Below are positions 53,567 to 62,958 of a stretch of DNA of 64,000 nt, piece by piece; position 1 is the stretch's first letter, and the number at the start of each line of letters is the position of its first letter. The notes under the pieces were generated by a model. That model did not search any database. It was not told the DNA's origin and saw nothing but the letters and a program-made list of their open reading frames with translations. A program made the position numbers and the translations under genes. Origin of the DNA: Streptomyces sp. Tu 3180 (GTDB lineage: Bacteria; Actinomycetota; Actinomycetes; Streptomycetales; Streptomycetaceae); contig NZ_WOXS01000002.1 in the NCBI RefSeq assembly GCF_009852415.1, positions 5,310,001 to 5,374,000 of the forward strand, written 5' to 3'.

Positions 53567-55497
53567 TCGTACAGCTCCTCTTCGGCGAGGTACTTGACCA
53601 GCTCCTCCTTCTCGAAGAGGGCGAGCAGGTCGGGACGGATGGGCTCGGTGGTCTCGCGGGTCAGGGTGATCCGGCCGCGCGCCGGGTCGGCGGCCGCGAG
53701 GGCGCCCGTGGGGTCGGTGAGGGAGCACAGCAGGTTGACGTTGCGCCACGCGCGGTCCATCGCCGCGTAGTCCTCGCGGGTGTGCCCGCCGCGCGACTCG
53801 GTGCGCTCCAGCGCGGCCCGCGCCACGCACTCGCTGACCAGCAGCATGTTCCTGAGGTCGAGGGCGAGGTGCCAGCCGGGATTGAACTGCCGGTGCCCCT
53901 CGACCCCGGCCCGGCGCGCCCGCGCCCGCAGCTCGTCCAGCTTCTCCAGCGCCTGCTTCATTTCCGCCTCGCGGCGGATGATGCCGACCAGGTCGTTCAT
54001 CGTCTGCTGGAGTTCCTGGTGCAGGGTGTACGGGTTCTCCGGCGGTCCCTCGGCCGGTTCCCCGCCCCCCGCCGAGAACGGCCGCAGCGCCTCCGCGGCG
54101 GCGGCGTCGATCTGGGCGTCGTCCACCCGGGGCCGCGCGGCGTGCCGTCCGCCCGCGTACTCGGCCGCGTGCCGGCCCGCCCGGCGCCCGAACACCAGCA
54201 GGTCGGACAGGGAGTTCCCGCCCAGCCGGTTGGAGCCGTGCATCCCGCCGGCCACCTCACCGGCGGCGAAGAGCCCCGGCACCCCGCGTGCCGCCGCCGA
54301 GTCGGAGTCGACGGCGACGCCGCCCATCACGTAGTGGCAGGTGGGCCCGACCTCCATCGGCTCCGCGGTGATGTCGACGTCCGCCAGCTCCTTGAACTGG
54401 TGGTACATCGACGGCAGCCGCCGCTTGATCACCTCGGCCGGCATCCGCGTGGACACGTCCAGGAAGACCCCGCCGTGCGGGGAGCCGCGCCCCGCCTTCA
54501 CCTCGGCGTTGATCGCGCGGGCCACCTCGTCGCGGGGGAGCAGCTCGGGCGGGCGCCGGTTGTGGTCCGGGTCGTCGTACCAGCGGTCGCCCTCCTCCTC
54601 GGACTCGGCGTACTTCTCCTTGAAGACGTCCGGGACGTAGTCGAACATGAACCGCTCGCCCTCGGAGTTGCGCAGCACCCCGCCGTCGCCGCGCACCGAC
54701 TCGGTGACCAGGATCCCCTTCACCGACGGCGGCCAGACCATCCCGGTCGGGTGGAACTGCACGAACTCCATGTTCAGCAGCGGGGCCCCGGCCAGCAGCG
54801 CCAGCGCGTGGCCGTCGCCGGTGTACTCCCAGGAGTTCGACGTCACCTTGAACGACTTGCCGATGCCGCCGGTCGCGATCACCACGGCGGGCGCCTCCAG
54901 CACGAAGAAGCGCCCGGACTCCCGCGCGTAGCCGAAGACCCCCGACACCTGCTCCCCGTCCTTGAGCACGCGGGTGACGGTGCACTCCTGGAGGACCTTC
55001 AGCCGGGACTCGTAGTCCCCGGTCAGGCGGAAGTCCTCCTGCTGGAGCGCGACGATCTTCTGCTGGAGGGTGCGGATCAGCTCCAGGCCGGTGCGGTCGC
55101 CGACGTGCGCGAGGCGCGGGTACTCGTGGCCGCCGAAGTTGCGCTGCGAGATCCGGCCGTCCTCGGTCCGGTCGAACAGCGCGCCCCAGGTCTCCAGCTC
55201 CCACACCCGCTGCGGCGCCTCCCGGGCGTGCAGCTCGGCCATCCGCCACTGGTTGAGGAACTTCCCGCCGCGCATGGTGTCGCGGAAGTGGACCTGCCAG
55301 TTGTCCCCGGCGTTGACGTTGCCCATCGCCGCGGCGATGCCGCCCTCGGCCATCACCGTGTGCGCCTTGCCGAACAGCGACTTGCAGATCACGGCCGTGC
55401 GGGCGCCCCGCTCGCGCGCCTCGATGGCGGCACGCAGTCCGGCGCCGCCCGCGCCGACCACGACGACGTCCCATTCCTGCCGGTCGACCACGGTCAT
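53563..55497 (-). CDS. sdhA: Succinate dehydrogenase/fumarate reductase flavoprotein subunit
   Basis: A 644-residue FAD protein. The dinucleotide motif VVVVGAGGAGLRAAIEARER is at 11-30. His46 in KAHTVMAEGGIAAAMG is in the position of the covalent FAD attachment residue, and FVQFHPTGM is the substrate-binding segment. The capping domain and C-terminal helical domain (REDYAAMDRAWRNVN) follow. It matches the Sdh1-type enzyme of mycobacteria more than the standard SdhCDAB complex in gene order. The next gene overlaps by 4 nt, and the anchor gene lies 40 nt upstream. Confidence 0.95.
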   Translation of the reverse strand: MTVVDRQEWDVVVVGAGGAGLRAAIEARERGARTAVICKSLFGKAHTVMAEGGIAAAMGNVNAGDNWQVHFRDTMRGGKFLNQWRMAELHAREAPQRVWELETWGALFDRTEDGRISQRNFGGHEYPRLAHVGDRTGLELIRTLQQKIVALQQEDFRLTGDYESRLKVLQECTVTRVLKDGEQVSGVFGYARESGRFFVLEAPAVVIATGGIGKSFKVTSNSWEYTGDGHALALLAGAPLLNMEFVQFHPTGMVWPPSVKGILVTESVRGDGGVLRNSEGERFMFDYVPDVFKEKYAESEEEGDRWYDDPDHNRRPPELLPRDEVARAINAEVKAGRGSPHGGVFLDVSTRMPAEVIKRRLPSMYHQFKELADVDITAEPMEVGPTCHYVMGGVAVDSDSAAARGVPGLFAAGEVAGGMHGSNRLGGNSLSDLLVFGRRAGRHAAEYAGGRHAARPRVDDAQIDAAAAEALRPFSAGGGEPAEGPPENPYTLHQELQQTMNDLVGIIRREAEMKQALEKLDELRARARRAGVEGHRQFNPGWHLALDLRNMLLVSECVARAALERTESRGGHTREDYAAMDRAWRNVNLLCSLTDPTGALAAADPARGRITLTRETTEPIRPDLLALFEKEELVKYLAEEELYE

Positions 55498-55537
55498 CTC
55501 ACAAGGCCCCAGTCATCGAAACTCATCACGGAACACA

Positions 55538-56380
55538 TCAGAAGAAGCGCGGATCGTCGAAGACGCCGGACGCGACGAGGTACACGTAGAGGTCGGCGAG
55601 CGCCACGCTCAGCAGCGACGCCCAGGCGAGCTGCATGTGCCGGGCGTTCAGCCGGCCCACCCACCGCCACATCCGGTAGCGCACCGGATGCCGGGAGAAG
55701 TGCTTGAGCTTCCCGCCGACGATGTGCCGGCAGGAGTGGCAGGAGAGGGTGTACGCCCAGATCAGCACGATGTTGACCAGGAACACCAGGGTGCCCAGGC
55801 CCATGTGGCCCCAGTCGTAGTGCTCGTCGCGGAAGGCGAGCACGGTGTCGTAGGTCAGGATGGCGGCGACCGGGAGGGCCGCGTAGAAGAAGTACCGGTG
55901 GAGGTTCTGCAGGATCAGCGGGAAGCGGGTCTCGCCGGTGTACTTCCGGTGCGGCTCGGCCACCGCGCAGGCCGGCGGGGACGCCCAGAAGCCCCGGTAG
56001 TAGGCCTTGCGGTAGTAGTAGCAGGTCAGGCGGAAGCCGAGCGGGAAGATCAGGATGATGACCGCCGGTGAGATGCCCCACCAGCTGCCGAAGATCTCCC
56101 AGTTCGGTCCGGCCTTCATCGGCTCGCAGTTCTCCGCCAGGCAGGGCGAGTAGAACGGCGAGACGTACGGTGCCGCGTAGTAGTCGGCGTTCGCGAAGGC
56201 CCGCCAGGTCGAGTAGACGACGAAGGCGAGCAGACCGGCCGCGGTGGCGGCCGGGGCCAGCCACCAGCGGTCGCTCCGCAGGTGCGGGGCGGCGATCGCG
56301 GCGCGCGTGCCCGCCGTGACGCCGCCGCGGGGACGGGGTTCGGTGGCAGGGGGTTCCGTACCTGTGGCCACGGGATCCAC
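55538..56380 (-). CDS. Sdh1-type succinate dehydrogenase membrane anchor
   Basis: A 280-residue protein with about five membrane segments: residues 43-58, 104-119, 162-180, 196-213 and 252-269. It carries CLAENCE (Cys80, Cys85) after the first helix, TCYYYRKAYY, and LSCHSCRH (Cys214, His215, Cys217, His219) after the fourth. Size and gene order match the 270-residue anchor of mycobacterial Sdh1. As I recall, that complex was found to carry a membrane-embedded Rieske-type [2Fe-2S] cluster, which the Cys/His cluster could coordinate here. First gene of the operon. Confidence 0.85.
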   Translation of the reverse strand: MDPVATGTEPPATEPRPRGGVTAGTRAAIAAPHLRSDRWWLAPAATAAGLLAFVVYSTWRAFANADYYAAPYVSPFYSPCLAENCEPMKAGPNWEIFGSWWGISPAVIILIFPLGFRLTCYYYRKAYYRGFWASPPACAVAEPHRKYTGETRFPLILQNLHRYFFYAALPVAAILTYDTVLAFRDEHYDWGHMGLGTLVFLVNIVLIWAYTLSCHSCRHIVGGKLKHFSRHPVRYRMWRWVGRLNARHMQLAWASLLSVALADLYVYLVASGVFDDPRFF

Positions 56381-56398
56381 TCCGGTCGGGGTCGGGGG

Positions 56399-56692
56399 TC
56401 AGGGGGCGCGACGGTCGCGGGCGCCGAGCCCCTCGTCGTCCGTGTCCACCCACAGTGAGGGGTCGTACGGCGTGTCGGAGATGGTGACGAGGTCGGGCCG
56501 CTTCTGCGCGGCGGCCGGCGAGGCGGCCGCCTCCCGCAGCAGCGCGACGCTCTCACGCAGGTGGTTGCTGTCGGCGCGGACGCGGCGCATCTCCAGGCCA
56601 CCGCTGCCGAGCTGCTTCTCCAGGCGTCCCACGGACCGGATCAGGTCGTCGAGGCAGCGCTGGACCGTTGTCAGTTCGTCGTGCACGGACAT
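56399..56692 (-). CDS. Small coiled-coil protein upstream of sdh operon
   Basis: A 97-residue protein. Residues 4-56 form a heptad-like helix (ELTTVQRCLDDLIRSVGRLE; VRADSNHLRESVALLREA), and the tail is acidic with TISDTPYDPSLWVDTDDEGL. No catalytic motif. It lies 18 nt upstream of the sdh anchor gene on the same strand, so it is probably the leading gene of that operon. A small accessory or assembly role is possible. Conserved in Streptomyces as I recall; function unknown. Confidence 0.8.
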   Translation of the reverse strand: MSVHDELTTVQRCLDDLIRSVGRLEKQLGSGGLEMRRVRADSNHLRESVALLREAAASPAAAQKRPDLVTISDTPYDPSLWVDTDDEGLGARDRRAP

Positions 56693-56981
56693 GACTTGCC
56701 CTCACTTCCACGGGTCCTTCAGGCCCAAGGCGGCAACGTTCATGCGCCTGAGAGTGTTGCGCGTCACACCTTGTGCTGTGAAGGGATGTGCATCGATTGG
56801 CCGAGGCGCAGGGGGTGCACCGCCGGGTGCTTTGCGCCGCACGGGTGGGCTTGCCGCCCGTGGCCGTCGTGTCGCCCCCGGCTGCCGAACTCTTTCCTTT
56901 TCAGTGGCCGCATACATCGGATGAGCTCCAAATACCACCAAAAGTGATCGTAACGCCCGCGGCTTCCGGAGGTAACCAGAG

Positions 56982-59282
56982 ATGTCCCATGACGGCATCG
57001 GCCCGCGCGCGGTCATGCGCTCGGTCGCCTTCCTCACGGCGGGCGCGCTCGCGGTGCCCGCGCTGGCCGGATGCGGCTCCGAGGACCCGGCGGGCAAGCC
57101 CCTCGCCGGGCAGGACATCGAGCCCGCGGGCCGCGCGGAGATCGCCGACGGGGGCACCCTGCGCTGGGCCGTGGACACGGTCCCGGACACCCTGAACACC
57201 TTCCAGTCGGACGCCGACGCCACCACCACCCGGATCACGCAGGCCGTCCTGCCGTCGATGTTCCGGATGGACGCCCGGGGGCGGCCGGTGCGCAATCCGG
57301 ACTACCTGGAGTCCGCCGAGGTCGTCGCGACCGAGCCCAAGCAGGTCGTCGTCTACAGGCTCAACCAGCAGGCCGTCTGGAGCGACGGACGCGAGATCGG
57401 CGCCGCCGACTTCGCCGCCCAGTGGCGCGCCCTGTCGGGGAAGGACACCGCCTACTGGACCGCCCGCAACGCCGGCTACGACCGCGTCGAGAAGGTCGAG
57501 CGCGGCAAGGGGAACCTGGAGGTCAAGGTCACCTTCAGCCGTCCCTACGCCGACTGGAGGTCGCTGTTCACCCCGCTGTACCCGAAGGACGTCATGGGTA
57601 CCCCGGACTCCTTCAACGACGGGGCCCGCAAGAAGCTGAAGGTCACCGCCGGCCCCTTCACGGTGAAGAAGGTCGACGGCAGGAAGGACGAGGTCACCCT
57701 CACCCGCAACGCGCGCTGGTGGGGCGACCCCGCCAGGCTCTCGAGGATCGTGCTGCGCGCCGTGCCCCGCGACGAGCGGGTCTCCGCGCTCGCCGCCGGC
57801 ACCGTGGACCTGGCCGAGATCGACCCGGCCACCGCCCGCCGCATCACCCTCGCCACCGGTCCGCGGAGCACGGGCACCGCCCTCACGGGTCCCGGCACCG
57901 GCCGGTCCACCGCGGACGAGCCCCGCTCCCGGGCGAGCGCCGGCGGCTCCGACGAGAAGGCCGCCGAGGAGGAGGACGCCGCCCGCGCGAAGCGGGAGAG
58001 GAAGGCCGCCGCGTACGCACGCCGGCAGAAGGCCCTCAGCGGCTTCGAGGTGCGCAAGTCACTGGAGCCGGCCTACACCCAGCTCGCCCTCAACGGCGCC
58101 GACGGTCCCCTCGCCGACGAGCGGGTCCGCCGTGCCGTGGCCCGCGCCCTGGACCGCAAGGAGCTGGCCGAGACGGTGCTGAAGCCGCTCGGTCTGCCCG
58201 CCGAGCCGGTCGGCAGCCACCTGGCGCTGTCCGGCCAGGCCGCCTACGCCGACAACAGCGGCGCCCTCGGCCGTCAGGACGTCAAGGAGGCGCGGGCGCT
58301 GCTGACGGACGCCGGGTGGGTGCCGGGCGGGCCGGTCAAGGAGGAGAAGAAGGGGGAGAAGGCGACCGGCGCGGAGAAGGACAAGGACGGCGCGTCCGAC
58401 CAGGACACCGGGAGCGAGTCGGAGGGCGGCGACGACGGGGCGTACATCGTCGGCGGGAACGACGGCAAGGACAGGGACGGCGACAAGGACAGCGGCAGCG
58501 GCGACGGCGAGGACGGCGGCGACAACAAGGCGCCGCGCGACTCCGGCGCCGGGAGCCGTGCGGACCACCTCGCCCAGGACGGCACCGCGCACCTGAAGCG
58601 GGGCGCCGCCCCCGGCGCCTACGCCCCCGAGGGCACCGCCGCCCCCGCCGGGGCCGGTGCCGCCCCGGTCGCCAGGAACGGCAAGGCGCTCACCCTCCGC
58701 TTCGTGCTGCCCTCGGGCCCCGGCTCGGACACCCTGCGCACCGTGGCCGACCGGATCTCGAGGATGCTGGAGCGGATCGGTGTCCGCACGGAGATCTCCC
58801 GGGTCGACGACGAGAGCTACTTCAAGGACCACATCGCCTCCGGCGCGTACGACCTCGCCCTGTACTCGTGGCCCGCGACCGCCTTCCCCGCCACCGACGC
58901 CCGCCCCGTCTACGCCAAGCCCGTCCCGGCCGCGGACGGCTCGCTGAACGTCGAGCAGAACTACACCCGCGTCGGCACGGACCAGGTCGACCAGCTCTTC
59001 GACCAGGCCGTCGCCACGCTCGACGACTCCGAGCGCCGCGCCCTGATCCGCAAGGCCGACGCCCGCATCTGGGCGGCGGCCGGCTCCATCCCCCTCTACC
59101 AGCGCCCCCAGCTCACCGCGGCCCGCAAGGACCTGGTCAACGCCGGCGCCTTCGGCTTCCGCACGCCGGTGTACGAGGACATCGGCTTCCTGAAGAAGAG
59201 CACACAGGGGCCGACGGGGACCCAGGGGACCGGGGGAACCCCGGGCGGGGAGAAGAGCGCCGGGCCGTCGTCCGGGGACTGA
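56982..59282 (+). CDS. ABC transporter family 5 solute-binding lipoprotein
   Basis: A 766-residue protein from ATG 56982, with GGAGGT 8 nt upstream. Signal peptide 1-31 ends in the lipobox LAGC. SBP_bac_5 motifs include TLRWAVDTVPDTLNTFQSDA and AVWSDGREIGAADFAAQW. The domain is interrupted by two long low-complexity inserts: about 300-350 (Ala/Glu/Lys/Arg) and about 448-560 (highly acidic Asp/Gly/Glu/Lys), making it about 200 residues longer than usual. No permease or ATPase gene is adjacent in the same direction; a family-5 transporter begins 2.5 kb downstream. Confidence 0.88.
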   Translation: MSHDGIGPRAVMRSVAFLTAGALAVPALAGCGSEDPAGKPLAGQDIEPAGRAEIADGGTLRWAVDTVPDTLNTFQSDADATTTRITQAVLPSMFRMDARGRPVRNPDYLESAEVVATEPKQVVVYRLNQQAVWSDGREIGAADFAAQWRALSGKDTAYWTARNAGYDRVEKVERGKGNLEVKVTFSRPYADWRSLFTPLYPKDVMGTPDSFNDGARKKLKVTAGPFTVKKVDGRKDEVTLTRNARWWGDPARLSRIVLRAVPRDERVSALAAGTVDLAEIDPATARRITLATGPRSTGTALTGPGTGRSTADEPRSRASAGGSDEKAAEEEDAARAKRERKAAAYARRQKALSGFEVRKSLEPAYTQLALNGADGPLADERVRRAVARALDRKELAETVLKPLGLPAEPVGSHLALSGQAAYADNSGALGRQDVKEARALLTDAGWVPGGPVKEEKKGEKATGAEKDKDGASDQDTGSESEGGDDGAYIVGGNDGKDRDGDKDSGSGDGEDGGDNKAPRDSGAGSRADHLAQDGTAHLKRGAAPGAYAPEGTAAPAGAGAAPVARNGKALTLRFVLPSGPGSDTLRTVADRISRMLERIGVRTEISRVDDESYFKDHIASGAYDLALYSWPATAFPATDARPVYAKPVPAADGSLNVEQNYTRVGTDQVDQLFDQAVATLDDSERRALIRKADARIWAAAGSIPLYQRPQLTAARKDLVNAGAFGFRTPVYEDIGFLKKSTQGPTGTQGTGGTPGGEKSAGPSSGD

Positions 59283-59311
59283 CGGCCAGGGAGCGCGGCC
59301 CCCGCACGCGC

Positions 59312-59345
59312 GGAACGGCACGCCCCGAGCGGGGCGTGCCGTTCC
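59312..59345. terminator. Shared terminator between solute-binding protein and typA
   Basis: A perfect 15-bp stem (59312-59326 with 59331-59345) and a 4-nt loop, between convergent stops at 59282 and 59370. Confidence 0.8.
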
Positions 59346-59369
59346 TGTCGCTGCCGGCGTGTGCCGGGA

Positions 59370-61277
59370 TCAGCCGTGCTTGGCGCGGCTCGCGGCGCGG
59401 GCGCGCTCGCGGGCGTCCAGGTTCACCTTGCGGATGCGGACCGCCTCCGGGGTCACCTCGACGCACTCGTCGTCGCGGCAGAACTCCAGGGACTGCTCCA
59501 GCGACAGCTTGCGCGGCGGCACGATCGACTCGGCCACGTCGGCCGTGGACGACCGCATGTTGGTGAGCTTCTTCTCCTTGGTGATGTTGACGTCCATGTC
59601 GTCGGAGCGGGAGTTCTCACCGACGATCATGCCCTCGTACACCTCGGTGCCGGGCTCGACGAACAGCACGCCGCGCTCCTGGAGGTTGGTCATCGCGAAC
59701 GCGGTGACCGCACCGGCGCGGTCGGCGACCAGGGAGCCGTTGTTCCGGGTGGTGAGCGTGCCGAACCAGGGCTCGTGGCCCTCGTGGATGGAGTGGGCGA
59801 TGCCGGTGCCGCGGGTCTGGGTCAGGAACTCCGTGCGGAAGCCGATCAGACCGCGGGAGGGCACCACGAACTCCATGCGCACCCAGCCCGAGCCGTGGTT
59901 GGACATGTTGTCCATCCGGCCCTTGCGGACGCCCATGAGCTGGGTGACCGCGCCCATGTGCTCCTCGGGGACGTCGATGGTCATGCGCTCGACCGGCTCG
60001 TAGACCTTGCCGTCGACCTCCTTGGTGACCACCTGCGGCTTGCCGACGGTGAGTTCGTAGCCCTCCCGGCGCATGGTCTCCACCAGGATGGCCAGCGCCA
60101 GCTCGCCGCGGCCCTGCACCTCCCAGGCGTCGGGGCGGTCGGTCTCCAGGACGCGCAGCGAGACGTTGCCGATCAGCTCGCGGTCCAGGCGGTCCTTGAC
60201 CTGGCGGGCGGTGACCTTGCGGTCCTTCACGGCCGCCTTGTTGTCGGCGCCCTTGCCGGTGCCGCCGCGGCCGACCAGCGGGGAGGTGTTGGTGCCGATG
60301 GTCATGGAGATCGCCGGCTCGTCCACCGTGATCAGCGGCAGCGGGACGGGGTTCTCCGTGTCGGCCAGGGTCTCGCCGATCATGATGTCCGGGATGCCGG
60401 CGACGGCGCAGATGTCACCGGGGCCGGCCTTCTCGGCGGGCTTGCGGGTGAGCGCCTCGGTCATCATCAGCTCGGAGATGCGGACGTTGGAGACCGAGCC
60501 GTCGCGCTTCATCCAGGCGACCGTCTGCCCCTTCTTCAGCTCGCCCTGGTGGACGCGCAGCAGGGCGATGCGGCCGAGGAAGTTGTCGGCGTCGAGGTTG
60601 GTGACGTGGGCCTGGAGCGGGGCGCCCTCGTCGTAGGTGGGGGCCGGGATGTGCTCCAGGATCGTGGAGAAGAACGGCTCCAGCGAGTCGGAGTCGGCCG
60701 GGACCGTGCCGTCCTCCGGCTTGGTCAGGGAGGCGATGCCGTCACGGCCGCAGGCGTAGACGATCGGGAACTCGATCTGCTCCTCGTCGGCGTCCAGGTC
60801 GAGGAAGAGGTCGTAGGTCTCGTTGACGACCTCGTCGATGCGGGAGTCCGGCCGGTCCGTCTTGTTGATGCACAGGATGATCGGCAGCCGCTGCTGGAGC
60901 GCCTTGCGCAGCACGAAACGGGTCTGCGGCAGCGGGCCCTCGGAGGCGTCCACCAGCAGCACCACACCGTCGACCATCGACAGACCGCGCTCGACCTCAC
61001 CACCGAAGTCGGCGTGGCCGGGGGTGTCGATGATGTTGATGGTGATCGGGTCCCCGCCGTCCTTGGGGTGGTACTTCACCGCCGTGTTCTTGGCGAGGAT
61101 CGTGATGCCCTTCTCACGCTCCAGGTCGTTCGAGTCCATCATGCGGTCGTCGACGGAGTCGAGCTGGTGGGCCGCGAAGGCGCCGGCCTGCTTGAGCATG
61201 CCGTCGACGATGGTGGTCTTGCCGTGGTCGACGTGGGCGACGATGGCGACGTTGCGGATGTCGTGGCGCGTGGCCAT
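59370..61277 (-). CDS. typA: Ribosome-associated translational GTPase TypA/BipA
   Basis: A 635-residue GTPase from ATG 61277 (MATRHDIRNVAIVAHVDHGK). G1 is AHVDHGKTT, G2 is REKGITILAKN, G3 is DTPGHADFGGEV, and G4 is NKTD. Domain II, the EF-G-like domains III and V, and the TypA-specific C-terminal domain (VPPRKLSLEQSLEFCRDDEC, VRIRKVNLDARERA) follow. It acts on ribosome assembly and stress adaptation. GGAG lies upstream of the ATG. Divergent from the oligopeptide transporter genes. Confidence 0.96.
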   Translation of the reverse strand: MATRHDIRNVAIVAHVDHGKTTIVDGMLKQAGAFAAHQLDSVDDRMMDSNDLEREKGITILAKNTAVKYHPKDGGDPITINIIDTPGHADFGGEVERGLSMVDGVVLLVDASEGPLPQTRFVLRKALQQRLPIILCINKTDRPDSRIDEVVNETYDLFLDLDADEEQIEFPIVYACGRDGIASLTKPEDGTVPADSDSLEPFFSTILEHIPAPTYDEGAPLQAHVTNLDADNFLGRIALLRVHQGELKKGQTVAWMKRDGSVSNVRISELMMTEALTRKPAEKAGPGDICAVAGIPDIMIGETLADTENPVPLPLITVDEPAISMTIGTNTSPLVGRGGTGKGADNKAAVKDRKVTARQVKDRLDRELIGNVSLRVLETDRPDAWEVQGRGELALAILVETMRREGYELTVGKPQVVTKEVDGKVYEPVERMTIDVPEEHMGAVTQLMGVRKGRMDNMSNHGSGWVRMEFVVPSRGLIGFRTEFLTQTRGTGIAHSIHEGHEPWFGTLTTRNNGSLVADRAGAVTAFAMTNLQERGVLFVEPGTEVYEGMIVGENSRSDDMDVNITKEKKLTNMRSSTADVAESIVPPRKLSLEQSLEFCRDDECVEVTPEAVRIRKVNLDARERARAASRAKHG

Positions 61278-61811
61278 ATAAGGCGTACTCCCGGAGGTGG
61301 TGAAGGATGCCCTGCGCAGACGTCTGCGGTGCGCGGGCCCTGCCGGGCTGAACACGCCACGGCCTCACCCCATGGTACGGGGCCGTCGACAGGACCGCCT
61401 TCCCGTGCGCGGGAGCCGTGGGCCCCGGGGGCTTCCCGGGCCCGCGGGGCCCCGGCCGGACCCGGGGTCCTGCCGACGGCCCGCCGGGCGGGCGGCCGGC
61501 TCCGGTGCTGCCCGTGGGGCCCCTGAGGAGCGCGAGGAGCTGTTCGGATACCGGTGATCACACCAACAGGTTTCGGACATGTAAACGAAAAAATACTTCC
61601 GTATGACCGTTTTGCCTGTTTCTCGTAATAGGTGTCAAGCGCGCGCAGGTGTCAATCTTTGCAATTTTCGCTCAAAATATGGACGGTAGGGAGATCCCTA
61701 TGTCTTCCGCCCTTGACGCGCGTTGATGGTCTTGGCGAAAGTTCCCCCAAACCACAGAACCTGCCGGTATCTGTGCTGCGCTCAACTCTCCATCCCGGGG
61801 GAAGAACACAC
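61278..61811. other. 534-nt divergent promoter region of typA and the peptide transporter
   Basis: 61550-61780 is markedly AT-richer than most of the window. It contains the palindrome GTGATCAC at 61554-61561 and several A/T runs (AACGAAAAAATACTT at 61577-61591; TTTGCAATTTTCGCTCAAAA at 61657-61676). A long leader with developmental control is likely, as expected for a bldK-type operon. GGGGGAAG at 61797-61804 is the RBS of the permease gene. Confidence 0.55.
61554..61561. promoter_or_regulatory. GTGATCAC palindrome in the transporter promoter region
   Basis: A perfect 8-bp palindrome with G on its left. It overlaps the general form of BldD-box half-sites (GTGA...TCAC), but the match is short and may be coincidental. 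Confidence 0.25.
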
Positions 61812-62856
61812 ATGACCAGTCCAACCAAGGCCGAGGGTCCCGGCTCCACGGTCGCCTTGGAACCTGAGCTGGAGGCGACCAGCGAGGGCCGCCGAGCCGA
61901 AGAAGCTCGAAGGTCGTTCCCCGGGCCAGCTGATGTGGCAGCGCTTCAGGCGTGACCGTACCGGCATGATCTGCGCCGGGGTAGTGATTTTCTACTTCGT
62001 GATGTCCCTGCTGGCTCCGGTGCTCACCTCCATCAGCGGGACCGACCCGTACACGCTGTACGGACAGGACCCCACGTACGCGGACAAGCCGGTGCTGGAC
62101 GACTTCGGTCTGCCGCTCGGCTACCTCGGCGGTGTCTCCGGTGACCACTGGTTCGGCGTCGAGCCGCAGTACGGCCGCGACCTGTTCGCCATGCTGCTGT
62201 ACGGCATGCGCACCTCGCTGTTCATGGCGCTGGGCGTGACCGTCCTCGTGGTCCTCACCGGTGTCGTCATCGGTCTGGTCGGCGGCTACTTCGGCGGCAA
62301 GACCGACTACTGGATCGGCCGCGTCACCGACTTCTTCCTGTCCTTCCCCAGCCAGCTGTTCTTCATCGCCTTCATGCCCGTGGTGACCGCGTTCTTCGTG
62401 GACCCGCGGGAGGAGACGCCCACCTACCTGCGGGCGGTGGCGATCCTGATCGTGCTCTGGGTGCTGGGCTGGATGGGTATGGCCCGACTCGTCCGCTCGA
62501 CTGTACTGTCCCTGCGTGAACGCGAGTTCGTGGAGGCGGCCAAGGTCGCCGGCGCGTCGCCCTGGCGGATCGTCCGCAAGGAGATCCTGCCGAACGTCGT
62601 CTCGCCGATCCTGGTGCAGTTCACGTACATGCTGCCGAGCACCATCCTCACCATCGCGTTCCTGTCCTTCGCCGGTGTCGGCTTCGTCGAGCCGACCCCC
62701 GACTGGGGACGGCTGTTCGCCGCCGGCGCCAGGTACGCCGAGCAGGACCCGGCGTTCATGTTCTTCCCGGGCGTGGCGCTGGTGATCTTCATCCTGTGCT
62801 TCAACCTCCTCGGAGACTCGGTACGGGATGCCTTCGACCCCAAGTCCGGGCGCTGA
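61812..62856 (+). pseudogene. bldKA: Oligopeptide ABC transporter permease, apparently frameshifted (bldKA-like)
   Basis: ATG 61812 starts a frame whose first 25 residues are MTSPTKAEGPG and a charged tail. The frame shifts at the GGG run 61886-61888 and ends at 61955. The +1 frame continues from there (AEPKKLEGRSPGQLMWQRFR) through five to six membrane helices to 62856. Removing one G restores a 347-residue DppC/OppC-type permease, including EAAKVAGASPWRIVRKEILPN, the EAA loop contacting the ATPase. The frameshift may be a sequencing error, a real mutation or a programmed slip. ATG 61933 could restart translation. The bldKA name rests on synteny with typA and the following lipoprotein. Confidence 0.75.
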
Positions 62857-62958
62857 ACCGTCCATTGGTGGGGGGTGACTGCCGCCCCCGCGTCGGCCTA
62901 CCAGCCGCGTCAGGCAGTACTCATGGATAACAACCGACAGGTAGGTGCAAACACCATC

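Noticed and set aside
61736..61750. AdpA-type box (TGGCGAAAGT) near the transporter promoter
   Set aside because: It differs from the TGGCSNGWWY consensus at a conserved G, so a claim of AdpA control cannot be supported from this site alone.
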